This document shows positions 8,417 through 19,021 of a stretch of DNA of 64,000 bases, one piece after another (positions within the stretch are counted from its first letter, which is position 1; every line of letters starts with the position of its first letter). The notes under the pieces are model-generated. The model worked only from the letters and a program-made list of their open reading frames with translations, searched no databases and was not told where the DNA came from. The translations under genes and the position numbers were made by a program. Origin of the DNA: Pontibacillus sp. HMF3514 (lineage in GTDB: Bacteria > Bacillota > Bacilli > Bacillales > BH030062); NCBI RefSeq assembly GCF_009858175.1, contig NZ_CP047393.1:1178001-1242000 (forward strand), written 5' to 3'.

Positions 8417-9880
8417 TTGGAAAACTACAGTGTGAGGTATGAGGCGCTGTTGCGTAAGAACAGAGTTATGTTCATTATGTTAGGGATTTCAACCGTATTA
8501 GCTACAGGGATAGATATTAGTTTAAAGGCTGGTTTACCTACTATTTTAACGCTTCTATTAGGTGGATTGACTTTAACAGGTATTGTAGGCTTTTCCTATT
8601 TTAAAAAGGCTTATGTTACCGTTGCTCCATATATAGCCATAGTTGGTTTAGCTGCTATTGTAGCAACTCTTATGCACAACACACCGTCTGACCAAAATGC
8701 ATTTATTGTTTATTATTTATTAGTTTGCTCGGCCCTTTACTTAGAGAAAACAAAGTTTATCCTAGGTGCTACGCTATCGTTAGGTCTCATTATTACTTAT
8801 TACATCATGTACGACCCTATTTTAACGACGACACTTGGGAAAACATTACTTGTATTTACGCTTGTGTTAGTAGTCTTATACTTACAAATGATTGTGAGCC
8901 AAAGTGTGACAGATAAAATGAATGATCTTCAAGTTGAAGTGGAAGAGCGTCTGAAACAGGAAGAGGTAAATCATAATCATATGACAAACCAAACAGAAGA
9001 CATTGCTCAACGCTTACACAACCTATCACAAGAGAGTGAACATAACCAACAATCGTTTGTGGAAATGAATAGCGCCATTCAAGAAATAGCATCAGGAACC
9101 CAAGCTCAAAGTCATACAATCACGGATATTATGAATTCAATTGAAAATACGAATACCATGGTTCAAAATATGATGGGAAGTGCTGAACAAACCCTTGAAC
9201 GTACCCAGGAAACAGGGGAGAGCTCACAACTGGGGCGTGAACGTATGCAGAATCTTCAATTACAAATGGATACGTTTAAAAATCATATTGAATCGATGGC
9301 AGAGGATATGCATACGCTTAGTCAACACGTAAGCGAATCTGTAGCGTCACTTGAGTCCATTCAACAGGTCACTTCCCAAACGAATCTATTGGCACTTAAT
9401 GCGTCGATTGAAGCAGCAAGAGCTGGAGAAGCTGGTAAGGGCTTTGCAGTTGTTGCAGAAGAGATACGGAAGTTAGCTGAAATGACAGAAAACACTGCAA
9501 AAGAGATTTCAAATAATCTATCCGAAGTGTACGCAAGTAACGATAAGTCCCAGACTCAGATGAGCAGCATCGCGACTCAAATGGATGAAAACATCCGAGA
9601 AACCGATGCCACGAAAGTTATTTTCGATGACATTTACGAATCTATCCAAACGCTTAATCAAGATATGACCGATGTCCAAAATATTGCAGCTCAAGTCAAT
9701 AAAGAAACCCAAAACGTGGAGATTTCCGTAAACGAATTTGCAGCAGTAATCGAACAAAGTACCGCATCAACAGAAGAAATCTCAGCATCTATTGACCAAC
9801 ACACCACCCAAAACAAACAAGTCGTCGAGCAAATCGAAATCATTAATCAGCAAGTGAATCGCTTGGTAGAGAAAAGGTAA
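8417..9880 (+). CDS. Methyl-accepting chemotaxis protein, N-terminal membrane type
   Basis: About 487 residues. The first ~165 residues carry five or six hydrophobic helices with no extracellular sensor loop. A cytoplasmic coiled-coil signalling domain follows, with the hairpin tip [19 protein letters not shown] near residue 330 that binds CheA and CheW. No HAMP domain is evident. The TTG at 8417 is preferred over GTG 8408 because the GAGGTGG site overlaps 8408 and sits five bases before 8417. It probably senses a membrane-related or energy signal. A sigma-D-like promoter upstream supports a chemotaxis role. Confidence 0.88.
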   Translation: MENYSVRYEALLRKNRVMFIMLGISTVLATGIDISLKAGLPTILTLLLGGLTLTGIVGFSYFKKAYVTVAPYIAIVGLAAIVATLMHNTPSDQNAFIVYYLLVCSALYLEKTKFILGATLSLGLIITYYIMYDPILTTTLGKTLLVFTLVLVVLYLQMIVSQSVTDKMNDLQVEVEERLKQEEVNHNHMTNQTEDIAQRLHNLSQESEHNQQSFVEMNSAIQEIASGTQAQSHTITDIMNSIENTNTMVQNMMGSAEQTLERTQETGESSQLGRERMQNLQLQMDTFKNHIESMAEDMHTLSQHVSESVASLESIQQVTSQTNLLALNASIEAARAGEAGKGFAVVAEEIRKLAEMTENTAKEISNNLSEVYASNDKSQTQMSSIATQMDENIRETDATKVIFDDIYESIQTLNQDMTDVQNIAAQVNKETQNVEISVNEFAAVIEQSTASTEEISASIDQHTTQNKQVVEQIEIINQQVNRLVEKR

Positions 9881-9881
9881 T

Positions 9882-9962
9882 AAAAGTGCCTGTCACCACC
9901 CGGTTTTTGTCGAATGGGATGATGAATCCGACAAATTCCGGGGAGTGACAGGCACTTTTTTT
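9882..9962. repeat. Nested palindromic repeat, family A copy 3
   Basis: GTGCCTGTCACCACCCGG pairs with CCGGGGAGTGACAGGCAC, with inner TTGTCG / CGACAA and a terminal T run. It directly follows the receptor stop codon. Confidence 0.85.
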
Positions 9963-10066
9963 CTCAGCCTTTTGAATGAGAAAAACTCCATACCTTCGTA
10001 CAAAGCAGGGGGGAGTAGGAGTCTGTATAATGAGATGTATGATAAGAAAAGTAAGGAGACATATAC

Positions 10067-11311
10067 ATGGGACGATTACGAGACAACCCAAACTTTAAAT
10101 GGTTTTTTACAGCAAATCTGGTTTCTCACATAGGTACAGGATTAACCATGATCGGAGTGCCGTGGTTTTTGGTGAATCAGGATGGGGGAGAGCAACTACT
10201 TGGTGTTATTACACTCATCGCAACCATTCTCGGTTTTTTTATATCACCTTATGCAGGAGTGTTAATTGATCGGTTTCATCGAGTGAAGCTACACCGAGGT
10301 TATGATTTGTCAGGATTCCTTCTTTTGACGGGACTTGGGATTTCGGGTTGGTACATTGAAGAATACTCGAGTTTTTTATTAATGGTCATTTTTCTGGTCA
10401 GTATTCTTTATAATATGTTTCACTACCCAACAATTTTTGCGATTAGCCAGGAGATCTTCTCGAAGAAGAACTTTGGAAAGATTAATAGTGTGATGGAAGT
10501 GCAAGGGCAGGCGGGTACCATGGTGGCCGGAGCCGTTGGAACGATTTTGATTACGGCATTTGGACTGAAAACCATCTTAATTCTGGATGGCATTACCTTT
10601 TTGGTTGCATTTATTCTTTTCGGATTCATTAAATACCAACCTCAAGTAAAACGAGATAAAAATGTTAAGCAGCCAACCATGGTAGCGGACTTCATTGAAG
10701 GATGGCAATTTCTGAAGGAAAAGCCGAAGATGCTCGTCTTTTTCCTATCGGCTTCGATGCCGTTTATTGTGGTGATGGGATTGAACTATGTCCTGCCGAT
10801 CTACATTGCCAATTCACTAGAAACAGATGCATCAGTGTACGCCTCGTTTGAAATGATATTTGCAGGAGGAGCGGTGTTGGCAGGTTTTACGGTGAATACC
10901 TTGGTCAAAAAATTCACACCAATCCTATCAATCTATATAACGATTACCCTGTTTGCGCTGGCTGTCGTCAGTGTATCACAAATCCCGGCTGTAGGACTGT
11001 TCTTATTCATGGCCGTGCTTATGGGATGGGGGAATGCTGGAACGCGTATTAATATGAAGACGCTTCAGATGAATTTGATTCCAACCACGCTAATGGGAAG
11101 AGTTCAGAGCTTTATTCGAGCTACGGGTGTTGGTATACGTGTTCTGTTGATAGGGGGATTTACGCTATTCATTCCTACAATAGGAGCTTCCATGGCGCTT
11201 CTTATCTTATCGGGGATCCTCGTTTTTGCACTCTTGGGTGTGTATTTGACTAAAGACGTTAATGAGTCTACTGAAGTAAGTAATGTGAAAAAGGCAGAAT
11301 TCCCATCTTAA
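10067..11311 (+). CDS. MFS transporter (MFS_3 / macrolide-efflux-like)
   Basis: A 414-residue membrane protein with about 12 predicted helices. The start resembles MFS_3 exporters: NFKWFFTANLVSHIGTGL in helix 1 and PYAGVLIDRFHRVK in the loop between helices 2 and 3. The signature loop residue Asp/Arg (IDRFHR) is present. Such proteins export drugs or other small molecules using the proton gradient. The substrate cannot be predicted. A TAAGGAG site precedes the ATG and a TATAAT-like hexamer lies about 40 bases upstream. It stands alone between hairpin elements. Confidence 0.8.
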   Translation: MGRLRDNPNFKWFFTANLVSHIGTGLTMIGVPWFLVNQDGGEQLLGVITLIATILGFFISPYAGVLIDRFHRVKLHRGYDLSGFLLLTGLGISGWYIEEYSSFLLMVIFLVSILYNMFHYPTIFAISQEIFSKKNFGKINSVMEVQGQAGTMVAGAVGTILITAFGLKTILILDGITFLVAFILFGFIKYQPQVKRDKNVKQPTMVADFIEGWQFLKEKPKMLVFFLSASMPFIVVMGLNYVLPIYIANSLETDASVYASFEMIFAGGAVLAGFTVNTLVKKFTPILSIYITITLFALAVVSVSQIPAVGLFLFMAVLMGWGNAGTRINMKTLQMNLIPTTLMGRVQSFIRATGVGIRVLLIGGFTLFIPTIGASMALLILSGILVFALLGVYLTKDVNESTEVSNVKKAEFPS

Positions 11312-11330
11312 ATGGAATTCTGCCTTTGTT
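11290..11330 (+). terminator. Terminator overlapping the MFS gene 3' end
   Basis: AAGGCAGAATTCC pairs with GGAATTCTGCCTT around a short loop that contains the stop codon, followed by TGTT. The stem therefore uses coding bases of the last MFS codons. Confidence 0.7.
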
Positions 11331-11332
11331 AT

Positions 11333-11382
11333 GGAGTGCCTGACCCCAACCGCTTTAAAGTAGTGGGGGTCAGGCACTTTTT
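11333..11382. repeat. Palindromic repeat, family B copy 1
   Basis: GTGCCTGACCCC pairs with GGGGTCAGGCAC around a CGCTTTAAAGTAGTG loop, ending in TTTTT. It lies just after the MFS terminator. Confidence 0.85.
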
Positions 11383-11656
11383 AGGCACTTTTTCTGGGGA
11401 GAGACACTCGAAATCGAAAAAAATCAAACAAATCTAAGAAAATTATATGTTTTGTGAGACGTGAATAACGAATCTATCTAAACAATCAAAAGGATTTGTT
11501 GAAGATCAAAAGATATCTACCTTTCTTAAAAATATCTGAATATTATATAATTTCAGTATATTTCAATGAAGGAGCTAATTGGGATCAAGACCAATGAAAT
11601 AGCTATCTTTATCGGCTTCTTTATCTTAATCAAATCGGAGAAAGGGGAAAAGGAAG
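11383..11656 (+). other. Gene-free leader of the BCCT transporter gene
   Basis: AT-rich spacer. A TATAAT at 11546-11551 with a poor -35 could be the BCCT promoter. A 38-codon open frame starts at ATG 11566 and overlaps the BCCT start; it has no recognisable feature. Nothing else was seen. Confidence 0.4.
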
Positions 11657-13237
11657 ATGTCATTAGAACCAGAGCGGAATAGTAATACGGAGCTCCAACA
11701 AAATGTAGACAAGAACACGCGTAAAGGAGTGTTTATCCCAGCATTTTTTGTCGTTGGAGGAGGAGCTCTTCTAGGGATTGTTAACAATGAGTTGTTAGCT
11801 GAACTCTCTAAGGATGGATTTTATGGTTCTTTAAAAGGGCTTGGGTGGCTCTATCAAATTATATCTATAGTTGCTCTAATACTAGTGAGTATTGTTACGT
11901 TTTCGAAGATTGGTAATATCCGCTTGGGAGGGGCAGACGCAAAACCTAAACACCCTTTTCGTTCTTGGTTTGCTATGGCTTTAACAGGTGGAATTGCCAC
12001 AGGAGTTATCACCTATGGAGTGAATGAGCCCATCATTTATTTTGGCAATATCTATGGGGAAATGGCTAAAACGGGCGTGGAACCCGGAACGAATATGGCA
12101 GCCATTTTCGCAATGGGGCGCTCATTATACAACTGGAGCTTTATTCCATATGCGATGTATTCATTAAGTGGACTGGTAATCGCTTATGTGTATTTTAATC
12201 GAAAACACAATTTATCTGTATCAGGCTCTCTTACACCATTATTCGGTAATCGAATAACAAAGGGAATATGGCCTGCCATTATTGATACACTTGCTGTTTT
12301 AGCTATAGCACTTGGCTTGGCTTCTTCTTTAGGAGCAGGGCTAGCATTAATTGGATCAGGTATTGAAGCGACTTATGGCATTCAACAAGGACCTATGGTT
12401 TGGCTATTGGTGGCATTCTTGATTACGGGAATATTTACCCTGTCGGCACTTAAAGGGTTAGATAAAGGAATTCGTCGAGTGGCAACGCTCAATGCGAACG
12501 TGTTTTATGTTCTTCTAGTCGTACTTATTGTGATCGGTCCGACTCTATATATCTTACAATCTTCAACTGCCGGACTTGGGTATTGGTTCCAAAACTTCTG
12601 GGAGTGGGGTCTTGATCCAGGAATTATTGGTGGAGAAGCACTTGTTACATGGTGGACCCTATATGACTGGGCGATTTGGATCGCTTATGCACCGCTAATG
12701 GGAATTTTCCTTGCTGTTATTTCATATGGGCGTACGATTCGCCAGTTTATGCTCATCAACTGGATTTTACCAGCTTTCTTCAGCGTTCTTTGGTTCGGTA
12801 TTTTTGGTGGAACAGCTTTACATTGGCAACAGAATGGAGTTGTTGACCTAGTATCTATAATTAAAGAAAACGGGGCAGTTGCAGGTTTATGGACATTCTT
12901 AGCGAATATGCCTTTAGCTCCTATCATCATCCCTGTTGTCATGATCGCGCTCATTCTTTCTTTCGCGACAGCAGCCGATTCAATGGTACGAGCGATTGCT
13001 ATGTTGTCTACCAAGAAAATTCGTTACGATGAAGAACCAGCAAAATGGAAGATGCTTATTTGGGCTTTCTCCATTGCAATCATCGCCTATATCATGGTTG
13101 CTTTCGCTGGAGGAGCACAAGGTGTAGATGGGGTGAAGTACTTGGCTGCATTAGGCGGATCCAGTGTCCTATTCGTCTTTGTCCTTCAAGTGGCCTCAGC
13201 CATCAAAATGTTCTTTGTAGATAAAATAGAAGATTAA
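11657..13237 (+). CDS. BCCT-family transporter
   Basis: A 526-residue protein with about 12 predicted membrane helices. The betaine/choline/carnitine transporter signature appears as TWWTLYDWAIWIAYAPLMG near residue 333, where the aromatic box that binds a trimethylammonium or other cationic group is formed. The following GRTIRQF segment and the FGIFGGTAL stretch also fit the family. It mediates sodium- or proton-coupled uptake. The gene lies between an MFS gene and an AraC-type regulator followed by the hut operon. A role in importing a histidine-related or quaternary-amine compound is possible but not shown. Confidence 0.88.
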   Translation: MSLEPERNSNTELQQNVDKNTRKGVFIPAFFVVGGGALLGIVNNELLAELSKDGFYGSLKGLGWLYQIISIVALILVSIVTFSKIGNIRLGGADAKPKHPFRSWFAMALTGGIATGVITYGVNEPIIYFGNIYGEMAKTGVEPGTNMAAIFAMGRSLYNWSFIPYAMYSLSGLVIAYVYFNRKHNLSVSGSLTPLFGNRITKGIWPAIIDTLAVLAIALGLASSLGAGLALIGSGIEATYGIQQGPMVWLLVAFLITGIFTLSALKGLDKGIRRVATLNANVFYVLLVVLIVIGPTLYILQSSTAGLGYWFQNFWEWGLDPGIIGGEALVTWWTLYDWAIWIAYAPLMGIFLAVISYGRTIRQFMLINWILPAFFSVLWFGIFGGTALHWQQNGVVDLVSIIKENGAVAGLWTFLANMPLAPIIIPVVMIALILSFATAADSMVRAIAMLSTKKIRYDEEPAKWKMLIWAFSIAIIAYIMVAFAGGAQGVDGVKYLAALGGSSVLFVFVLQVASAIKMFFVDKIED

Positions 13238-13250
13238 TGGAGTGACTAAT

Positions 13251-13299
13251 GGAGTGCCTGACCCCACCGCTTTAAAGTAGTGGGGGTCAGGCACTTTTT
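13251..13299. repeat. Palindromic repeat, family B copy 2
   Basis: GTGCCTGACCCCACCGC...GTGGGGGTCAGGCAC followed by TTTTT, 13 bases after the BCCT stop codon. Probable terminator. Confidence 0.85.
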
Positions 13300-13387
13300 A
13301 TCGACACTTTTTATCTCGCTCAAACCCACTTACGCATGGTAAAATGCCATATATTCAGAAAATTCAACAAATATGAGGGGACAAACG

Positions 13388-14860
13388 ATGAAGCTTCTTA
13401 TTGCAGATCGAGACCACAATGAACGGGTCGGCATCAATTGGATGATCCAAGCTTATTCGATTCCGATTGAAGAAACGATTCTTGTTGATTCTTATGATGA
13501 ACTCATAACGAGTATTGAAAATAAACAACCTGAAATTATTTGTGTTGAACTTGATATGATTTCGAAAGATGGCTGGAACGATTTTAAGCGGTGTGTGTAC
13601 AGCTATGTGAAATTTATAATTTTAACGACGACGGAATCAACGTTTGCAAGAGCCATGCAAGCGATTGAGGTCAAGGCAGAAGAGCTATTGGTGAAGCCGA
13701 ATACACCAGACACGATCAAACATGCCGTTGAGAATTGTGTTCAAAAGGTGCAACGCCAACCCTATGCCACTAATAGTGTAAGTCTTCAGCAAGAGACGGT
13801 AATTTCGTATCATGCCTTATTTTTAAATGACGAAAAGATCGGGGAGGAGTATCATCTTCTCTTATTACAAACCGAAAGTCCAAGCCGTTTAAAAGATTTG
13901 CGCTACTTCCTAAAGCAGTATCATATTCAACATCCATGGTTTCAGTTTCCTGTAACAGATGTGATTGCGGTTGTGATGAATACATCGATTGAACAAATGA
14001 TTCAAGATGCCCAACACTTATTAAAAGCTTGGGAATCGTCATACGATGAGCCTCTTGTCATCGTGCATGACTGTGATGAGAAAGAAAGCCAGTCCATTTA
14101 CAGAAAATATCAGGACGCAAGAAATGCTGTAGGGTTAACGTTTTACACAGGGTACCGCCAGATCATCCCCTCTAATTTAGAGGAACAATGGCAAGCCATT
14201 GATCCCTTTTTAAGCTCGGGTGAACAACGCGAATGGGTGGACATGCTTTCAGAAGGAGACAAAGAACAGCTGAAAGATTGGATGTACCGTGAATTTTTGC
14301 AGATGGATCAACCTTATCCAGACCCAGGACTCGTCCGAACGCGGCTCACCAGCATCTTGGCTCAGATCCGTCGGTTTATGAAAAACCATTACTTAGACAC
14401 GGGTTCCTATGAGACAAGTTACCATCGAGTATTTGAAACGATCCTTTATAACCCCGTTCTGTATAGAATTGTGCAAGAGCTTATTCTGTTTATTTATGAC
14501 GTGATTGATGGTGTTGCAAAACAACAGGAGCGCTCTCGCTTGGATATTACGGAGCAAGCGCTTCGTTATATAGAAGAAAACTTTCATCTAACGGATCTCG
14601 ATTTAAACACGATAGCCATATCTGTTGATCGCAGTCCAGCCTATATGAGTCATTTACTAGGTAAAAAACATGGGAAATCGTTCCGCGAATTACTCCGTGA
14701 TATCAGAATAAAAGAGGCCAAACGATTGCTGCTTCAAACGGATTTTCCAATTCAAAGCATCGCTGAAAAATCAGGCTTTCATAACGCGAATTACTTTAGC
14801 CGGATTTTTAAGGAGCATACAGGTGTGAGCCCAAGGTTATTTCGCCAGCAGAGAAATTAA
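13388..14860 (+). CDS. AraC-type response regulator with Glu in place of the phospho-acceptor Asp
   Basis: About 490 residues. The N-terminal receiver-like domain (1-120) has the acidic pair in LLIADRD and the conserved Lys in ELLVKP. The residue that should be the phosphorylated Asp is Glu54 (CVEL; the usual pattern is xLLD). A linker of about 250 residues follows. The C-terminal ~100 residues are a double HTH AraC/XylS domain (LDLNTIAISVDRSPAYMSHL; IAEKSGFHNANYFSRIFKEH). The ATG at 13388 is chosen because GAGGGG lies seven bases upstream and overlaps the alternative ATG at 13373. No sensor kinase is nearby. It may control the BCCT gene or the hut operon. Confidence 0.82.
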   Translation: MKLLIADRDHNERVGINWMIQAYSIPIEETILVDSYDELITSIENKQPEIICVELDMISKDGWNDFKRCVYSYVKFIILTTTESTFARAMQAIEVKAEELLVKPNTPDTIKHAVENCVQKVQRQPYATNSVSLQQETVISYHALFLNDEKIGEEYHLLLLQTESPSRLKDLRYFLKQYHIQHPWFQFPVTDVIAVVMNTSIEQMIQDAQHLLKAWESSYDEPLVIVHDCDEKESQSIYRKYQDARNAVGLTFYTGYRQIIPSNLEEQWQAIDPFLSSGEQREWVDMLSEGDKEQLKDWMYREFLQMDQPYPDPGLVRTRLTSILAQIRRFMKNHYLDTGSYETSYHRVFETILYNPVLYRIVQELILFIYDVIDGVAKQQERSRLDITEQALRYIEENFHLTDLDLNTIAISVDRSPAYMSHLLGKKHGKSFRELLRDIRIKEAKRLLLQTDFPIQSIAEKSGFHNANYFSRIFKEHTGVSPRLFRQQRN

Positions 14861-15048
14861 AAAATGAATTCATCTAAAAAAATGAAAGATATCATGAGGA
14901 AATTATCATTCGAGATTCACAAAGATTCATGCGAACCATAATACATCTAAAAAAAGAAAAGGAAATCAAAATGCAACACCCTATAATCCAATAACACTCA
15001 TCTCTACAATATAATTATCAGAAAATTTAGAGGAGATGGGTGTTAGAC

Positions 15049-16707
15049 ATGACAAATACAAAGAATTCCAAGGAAACGTACACAGGAACAGAACTACATG
15101 CAAAAGGCTGGATCCAAGAAGCTGCGCTAAGGATGCTACAGAACAATTTGCACCCTGATGTTGCCGAGCGCCCTGAAGATCTTGTGGTCTATGGCGGAAT
15201 TGGAAAGGCAGCCCGAAATCAAGAGTCTTACGATGCCATTGTGAAGACGCTACTTGAACTGGAAGAGGATGAAACGATGCTGATCCAATCCGGAAAACCT
15301 GTAGCTGTCTTTAAGTCTCATAAGGATGCACCAAAAGTATTGATGGCGAACTCGAATCTAGTACCAGCCTGGGCGAACTGGGATCACTTTAATGAATTAG
15401 ACCAAAAAGGCTTAATGATGTATGGCCAAATGACCGCAGGAAGTTGGATCTATATTGGTAGTCAGGGCATTGTACAAGGAACGTACGAAACATTCGGTGA
15501 ATTAGCTCGCCAGCATTTTGACGGTTCTTTAAAAGGCACGATTTCCCTAACAGCTGGACTAGGAGGTATGGGAGGTGCACAACCACTTGCCGTAACGTTA
15601 AACGATGGAGTTTGTATCGCCATCGATGTGGATCAAACTCGTATCCAACGCCGACTCGACACGAGATATTTAGATACGCAAGCCAACACCCTTGATGAAG
15701 CGATTCACATGGCATTAGAAGCAAAGCAAAATAGAGAAGCTCTATCGATTGGATTACTTGGCAATGCAGCTGAACTTTTACCAGCTATGATCGAGAAAGG
15801 ATTTAATCCAGACGTCTTAACTGATCAAACGTCAGCTCATGATCCATTATACGGCTATGTACCAGAAGGCTATTCTCTAGAAGAAGCGGCTGATTTGCGT
15901 CAAAACGATCCTGATACCTACGTGAAGCTATCAAAGCAAAGCATGGCGACGCACGTAAAAGCGATGCTTCAAATGCAAAAGCTAGGCGCAATCACATTTG
16001 ATTATGGCAACAACATTCGTCAGGTTGCTCAAGATGAAGGCGTAGAAAATGCGTTTGATTTTCCAGGCTTCGTTCCAGCTTACATTCGACCACAGTTTTG
16101 TGAAGGAAAAGGCCCTTTCCGTTGGGTTGCTCTCTCAGGTGATCCAGAGGACATTTATAAAACGGATGAGTTAATCCTACAAGAATTCAGTGATAACGAA
16201 CATTTATGCAAGTGGATTAAAATGGCTCAGGAAAAAATTCAGTTCCAAGGCCTGCCTTCCCGCATTTGCTGGTTAGGTTACGGGGAGCGTGCTCGTTTCG
16301 GCAAAATCATTAACGATGCCGTTGCTAGAGGAGACCTAAAAGCCCCTATTGTCATTGGCCGTGACCACCTGGATTCAGGTTCCGTAGCGTCACCAAACCG
16401 TGAGACAGAAGGCATGAAAGATGGCAGTGACGCTGTAGCGGATTGGCCACTACTTAACGCAATGATTAATGGCGTAGGCGGAGCAAGCTGGGTTTCCATC
16501 CACCATGGCGGAGGCGTTGGCATGGGGTACTCCCTACACGCTGGAATGGTCATTGTAGCAGATGGAACAAAAGATGCGGAACAGCGTCTCGAGCGCGTGT
16601 TAACGACAGACCCTGGAATGGGCGTTGTCCGTCACGTTGACGCAGGATATGATCTTGCCATCGATACAGCCAAACAACACGGAATGAATATACCAATGCT
16701 TGACTAA
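15049..16707 (+). CDS. hutU: Urocanate hydratase HutU
   Basis: About 552 residues, the normal HutU length. It hydrates urocanate to 4-imidazolone-5-propionate using tightly bound NAD+, the second step of histidine breakdown. [18 protein letters not shown] is the NAD-binding glycine-rich motif near residue 170. The active-site Cys lies in [13 protein letters not shown]. Either GTG 15040 or ATG 15049 could start the protein: the GAGGAG site is four bases from the GTG and 13 from the ATG. It is the first gene of the hutUIGH set. No hutP-like antiterminator gene precedes it, unlike in B. subtilis. Confidence 0.96.
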   Translation: MTNTKNSKETYTGTELHAKGWIQEAALRMLQNNLHPDVAERPEDLVVYGGIGKAARNQESYDAIVKTLLELEEDETMLIQSGKPVAVFKSHKDAPKVLMANSNLVPAWANWDHFNELDQKGLMMYGQMTAGSWIYIGSQGIVQGTYETFGELARQHFDGSLKGTISLTAGLGGMGGAQPLAVTLNDGVCIAIDVDQTRIQRRLDTRYLDTQANTLDEAIHMALEAKQNREALSIGLLGNAAELLPAMIEKGFNPDVLTDQTSAHDPLYGYVPEGYSLEEAADLRQNDPDTYVKLSKQSMATHVKAMLQMQKLGAITFDYGNNIRQVAQDEGVENAFDFPGFVPAYIRPQFCEGKGPFRWVALSGDPEDIYKTDELILQEFSDNEHLCKWIKMAQEKIQFQGLPSRICWLGYGERARFGKIINDAVARGDLKAPIVIGRDHLDSGSVASPNRETEGMKDGSDAVADWPLLNAMINGVGGASWVSIHHGGGVGMGYSLHAGMVIVADGTKDAEQRLERVLTTDPGMGVVRHVDAGYDLAIDTAKQHGMNIPMLD

Positions 16708-16720
16708 GGAGGTTTTGACA

Positions 16721-17995
16721 ATGAGTAAGCCACTTTTTATACGAAATGCCAATCAAATTTTAACGTTCCAAGGAAGTTCAGAGTCCCCGTTAACGAAGGA
16801 AAAAATGGGGGAACCACACGTGATCGAAGGCGGTAGCGTGTGGGTTGAGGACGGAAAAATTCAAGATATCGGATCTGATGAAGAACTAGCCGGTCGCTAT
16901 AGAGAAAAGTTGACGGATGCTGAGGAGATCGACGCTACAGGGAAAGTATTGTCCCCAGGCCTTGTCGACCCGCACACGCATGTGGTTTATGGAGGAAGTC
17001 GGGAAGAAGAATTTCAGATGCGCCTGAACGGGAAGTCTTACATGGAGATCATGAATGCAGGCGGCGGCATCCATGCAACGACACGAGCAACACAAGATAC
17101 AGATGAAGAGCAATTGTATGAAGAGAGTAAAAGCCGACTAGATCAATTTTTCCTACATGGCGTTACAACGGTCGAAGCGAAAAGTGGTTATGGTCTATCT
17201 CTCGAGCATGAGTTAAAACAGTTGCGCGTTGCCAAGCGACTTAACGAAGATCACGCCATGGATGTCGTAAGCACGTTCATGGGGGCTCATGCGGTACCAA
17301 TGGACTTGAAGGAAACGCCAGAAGTTTTTGTGGATCACGTCATTAACGAGATGCTTCCAGAAGTAGCAAAAGAGGAGTTAGCTGAGTTTAATGATGTATT
17401 TTGTGAAAAAGGCGTTTTCACCCCAGAGCAATCCCGTCGAATTTTAGAAGCCGGGAAAGAATACGGGCTAAAACCGAAAATCCATGCTGATGAAATCGAG
17501 CCTTACGCTGGAGCCGAGTTAGCTGCTGAAGTAGGCGCAGTCTCCGCTGACCATTTATTAAAAGCATCTGACGAAGGTGTCAAACAAATGGCCGAACAAG
17601 GCGTTGTAGGCGTTTTGTTACCAGGAACCGCCTTTTTCCTTATGGCTGAATCAGCAAATGGAAGAAAAATGATTGATCAAGGTGTTCCGGTTGCCTTAGC
17701 AACAGATTGTAACCCAGGCTCTTCTCCAACAGTTTCACAGCCTTTCATTATGAATTTAGGCGCACTCAAAATGGGAATGACCATGGAAGAAGTGCTGAGT
17801 GCCGTAACGATTAATGCAGCTCATGCCATTAAACGCGGACAAGAAGTAGGAAGTATCGAAAAAGGGAAAAAAGCAGACCTTGTACTATTTGATGTACCAA
17901 ACTATATGAAATTGCAGTACCACTATGGCATGAACCATACCCATACCGTTGTGAAAAACGGAAATGTAGTCGTAGAGGGAGGGCAGTTAGTATAA
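16721..17995 (+). CDS. hutI: Imidazolonepropionase HutI
   Basis: A 424-residue amidohydrolase that opens the imidazolone ring to N-formimino-L-glutamate. Metal-binding HxH is seen in VDPHTHVVYGG near residue 85, with further histidines in MGAHAVP and IHADEIE and the Asp in ALATDCNPGSSPT. The start is ATG 16721 with AAGGAGG eight bases upstream; the open frame continues upstream to a TTG without a good site. It begins 13 bases after hutU, and its stop overlaps the ATG of hutG (TAATG), so the operon is translationally coupled. Confidence 0.96.
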   Translation: MSKPLFIRNANQILTFQGSSESPLTKEKMGEPHVIEGGSVWVEDGKIQDIGSDEELAGRYREKLTDAEEIDATGKVLSPGLVDPHTHVVYGGSREEEFQMRLNGKSYMEIMNAGGGIHATTRATQDTDEEQLYEESKSRLDQFFLHGVTTVEAKSGYGLSLEHELKQLRVAKRLNEDHAMDVVSTFMGAHAVPMDLKETPEVFVDHVINEMLPEVAKEELAEFNDVFCEKGVFTPEQSRRILEAGKEYGLKPKIHADEIEPYAGAELAAEVGAVSADHLLKASDEGVKQMAEQGVVGVLLPGTAFFLMAESANGRKMIDQGVPVALATDCNPGSSPTVSQPFIMNLGALKMGMTMEEVLSAVTINAAHAIKRGQEVGSIEKGKKADLVLFDVPNYMKLQYHYGMNHTHTVVKNGNVVVEGGQLV

Positions 17996-18989
17996 TGCAA
18001 TACCCTTATCCATTATTAACCCCCCATCTTTTGTTTGGACAAAAGATGGGGACAACCCAAACCCTAAGGTACATGAGTGGATTCAAGACCTAAGTCATCA
18101 CCAGGGCACCATAGATTGGGACACTTTTGACGTAGCGATTATGGGAATCCCGCTATCCAGATCTTCGATTAGCGCATCCTCAGCAAGTGAAAACCCGGAT
18201 GCGATTCGCAGAGCTTGGAAATCCTTTTATCCTTATAACATTGAGCATGATGTGGACCTAACGGAATTGAACGTGGTGGACTTGGGGGATGTGCGCCAGC
18301 ATGTAACAGATATTGCACAATGCCATCAAAACATTAAAGATGCTATGACTGCACAACAAACCCATCATCCAGATGTATTCCCCCTAACCATTGGGGGCGA
18401 TCATTCCATTACAGCCATGCTCGTGAAAGGGTGGAAAGAAGTTCACCCAGATCAGAAAGTGGGTGTTCTGCAGTTCGATACGCACTTTGATTTACGTAGT
18501 CTTGAAGAGTTTGGCCCTGCGAATGGAACGCCAATTCGTAACCTAATCGAAAGCGGTACGGTTCAAGGGTCGAATGTTCATAATATTGGACTGCACGGAT
18601 TTTTTAATAGCAAGTCCCTGAAAGACTATGCGGATGATGTAGGCCTTCACTATAAAACGATACGAGACGTCAGAAAAGAAGGCATCGTATCCATTGTAAA
18701 AGATGCGCTCGATCAATTATCAAAGAAAGTCGATGTCATTTATTTAACCGTGGATATGGACGTACTCGATATGTCTGGAGCACCTGGCGTACCGGCTTCA
18801 ACACCAGGTGGATTATGGACAAGTGAGCTGTTTGAAGCGGTCTATCAAGCAGGACAGCATCCAAGCGTAAAAGCGATGGATCTGGTTTGTCTCGATCCAG
18901 TTAAAGATGTGGCACAAATGACGGTGAAAACAGGCGTTCATGTCATGCTATCCTTTTTAACCGGCTATAGACAACGTAAGAAAGCCTAA
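17995..18989 (+). pseudogene. hutG: Formimidoylglutamase HutG, frameshifted near the 5' end
   Basis: An arginase-superfamily enzyme that hydrolyses N-formimino-glutamate to glutamate and formamide. The manganese-site motifs GGDHSIT, DTHFDLR and TVDMDVLDMSGAPG are intact. The natural start is ATG 17995, overlapping the hutI stop, which reads MQYPYPLLTP. The frame that encodes the rest continues PSFVWTKDGDNPNPKVHEW with no start codon of its own before ATG 18141. A tract of six C at 18020-18025 sits exactly at the change. Seven C would give one uninterrupted protein of about 331 residues. This may be a sequencing error, a real mutation or slippage. Translation from 18141 would lack about 50 N-terminal residues. 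Confidence 0.85.
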
Positions 18990-19021
18990 GACGTACCAAC
19001 CAAGAAGGAGGAGGTGTCTCA

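Noticed and set aside
11566-11681. A 38-codon leader-peptide-like frame overlapping the BCCT start
   Set aside because: The AAGGAG it contains is more likely a chance match; it runs into the BCCT gene with no attenuator structure.
16278-16553. Long reverse-strand open frame inside hutU (similar ones exist in many genes here)
   Set aside because: It lies wholly inside a strongly supported gene and shows no protein family features.
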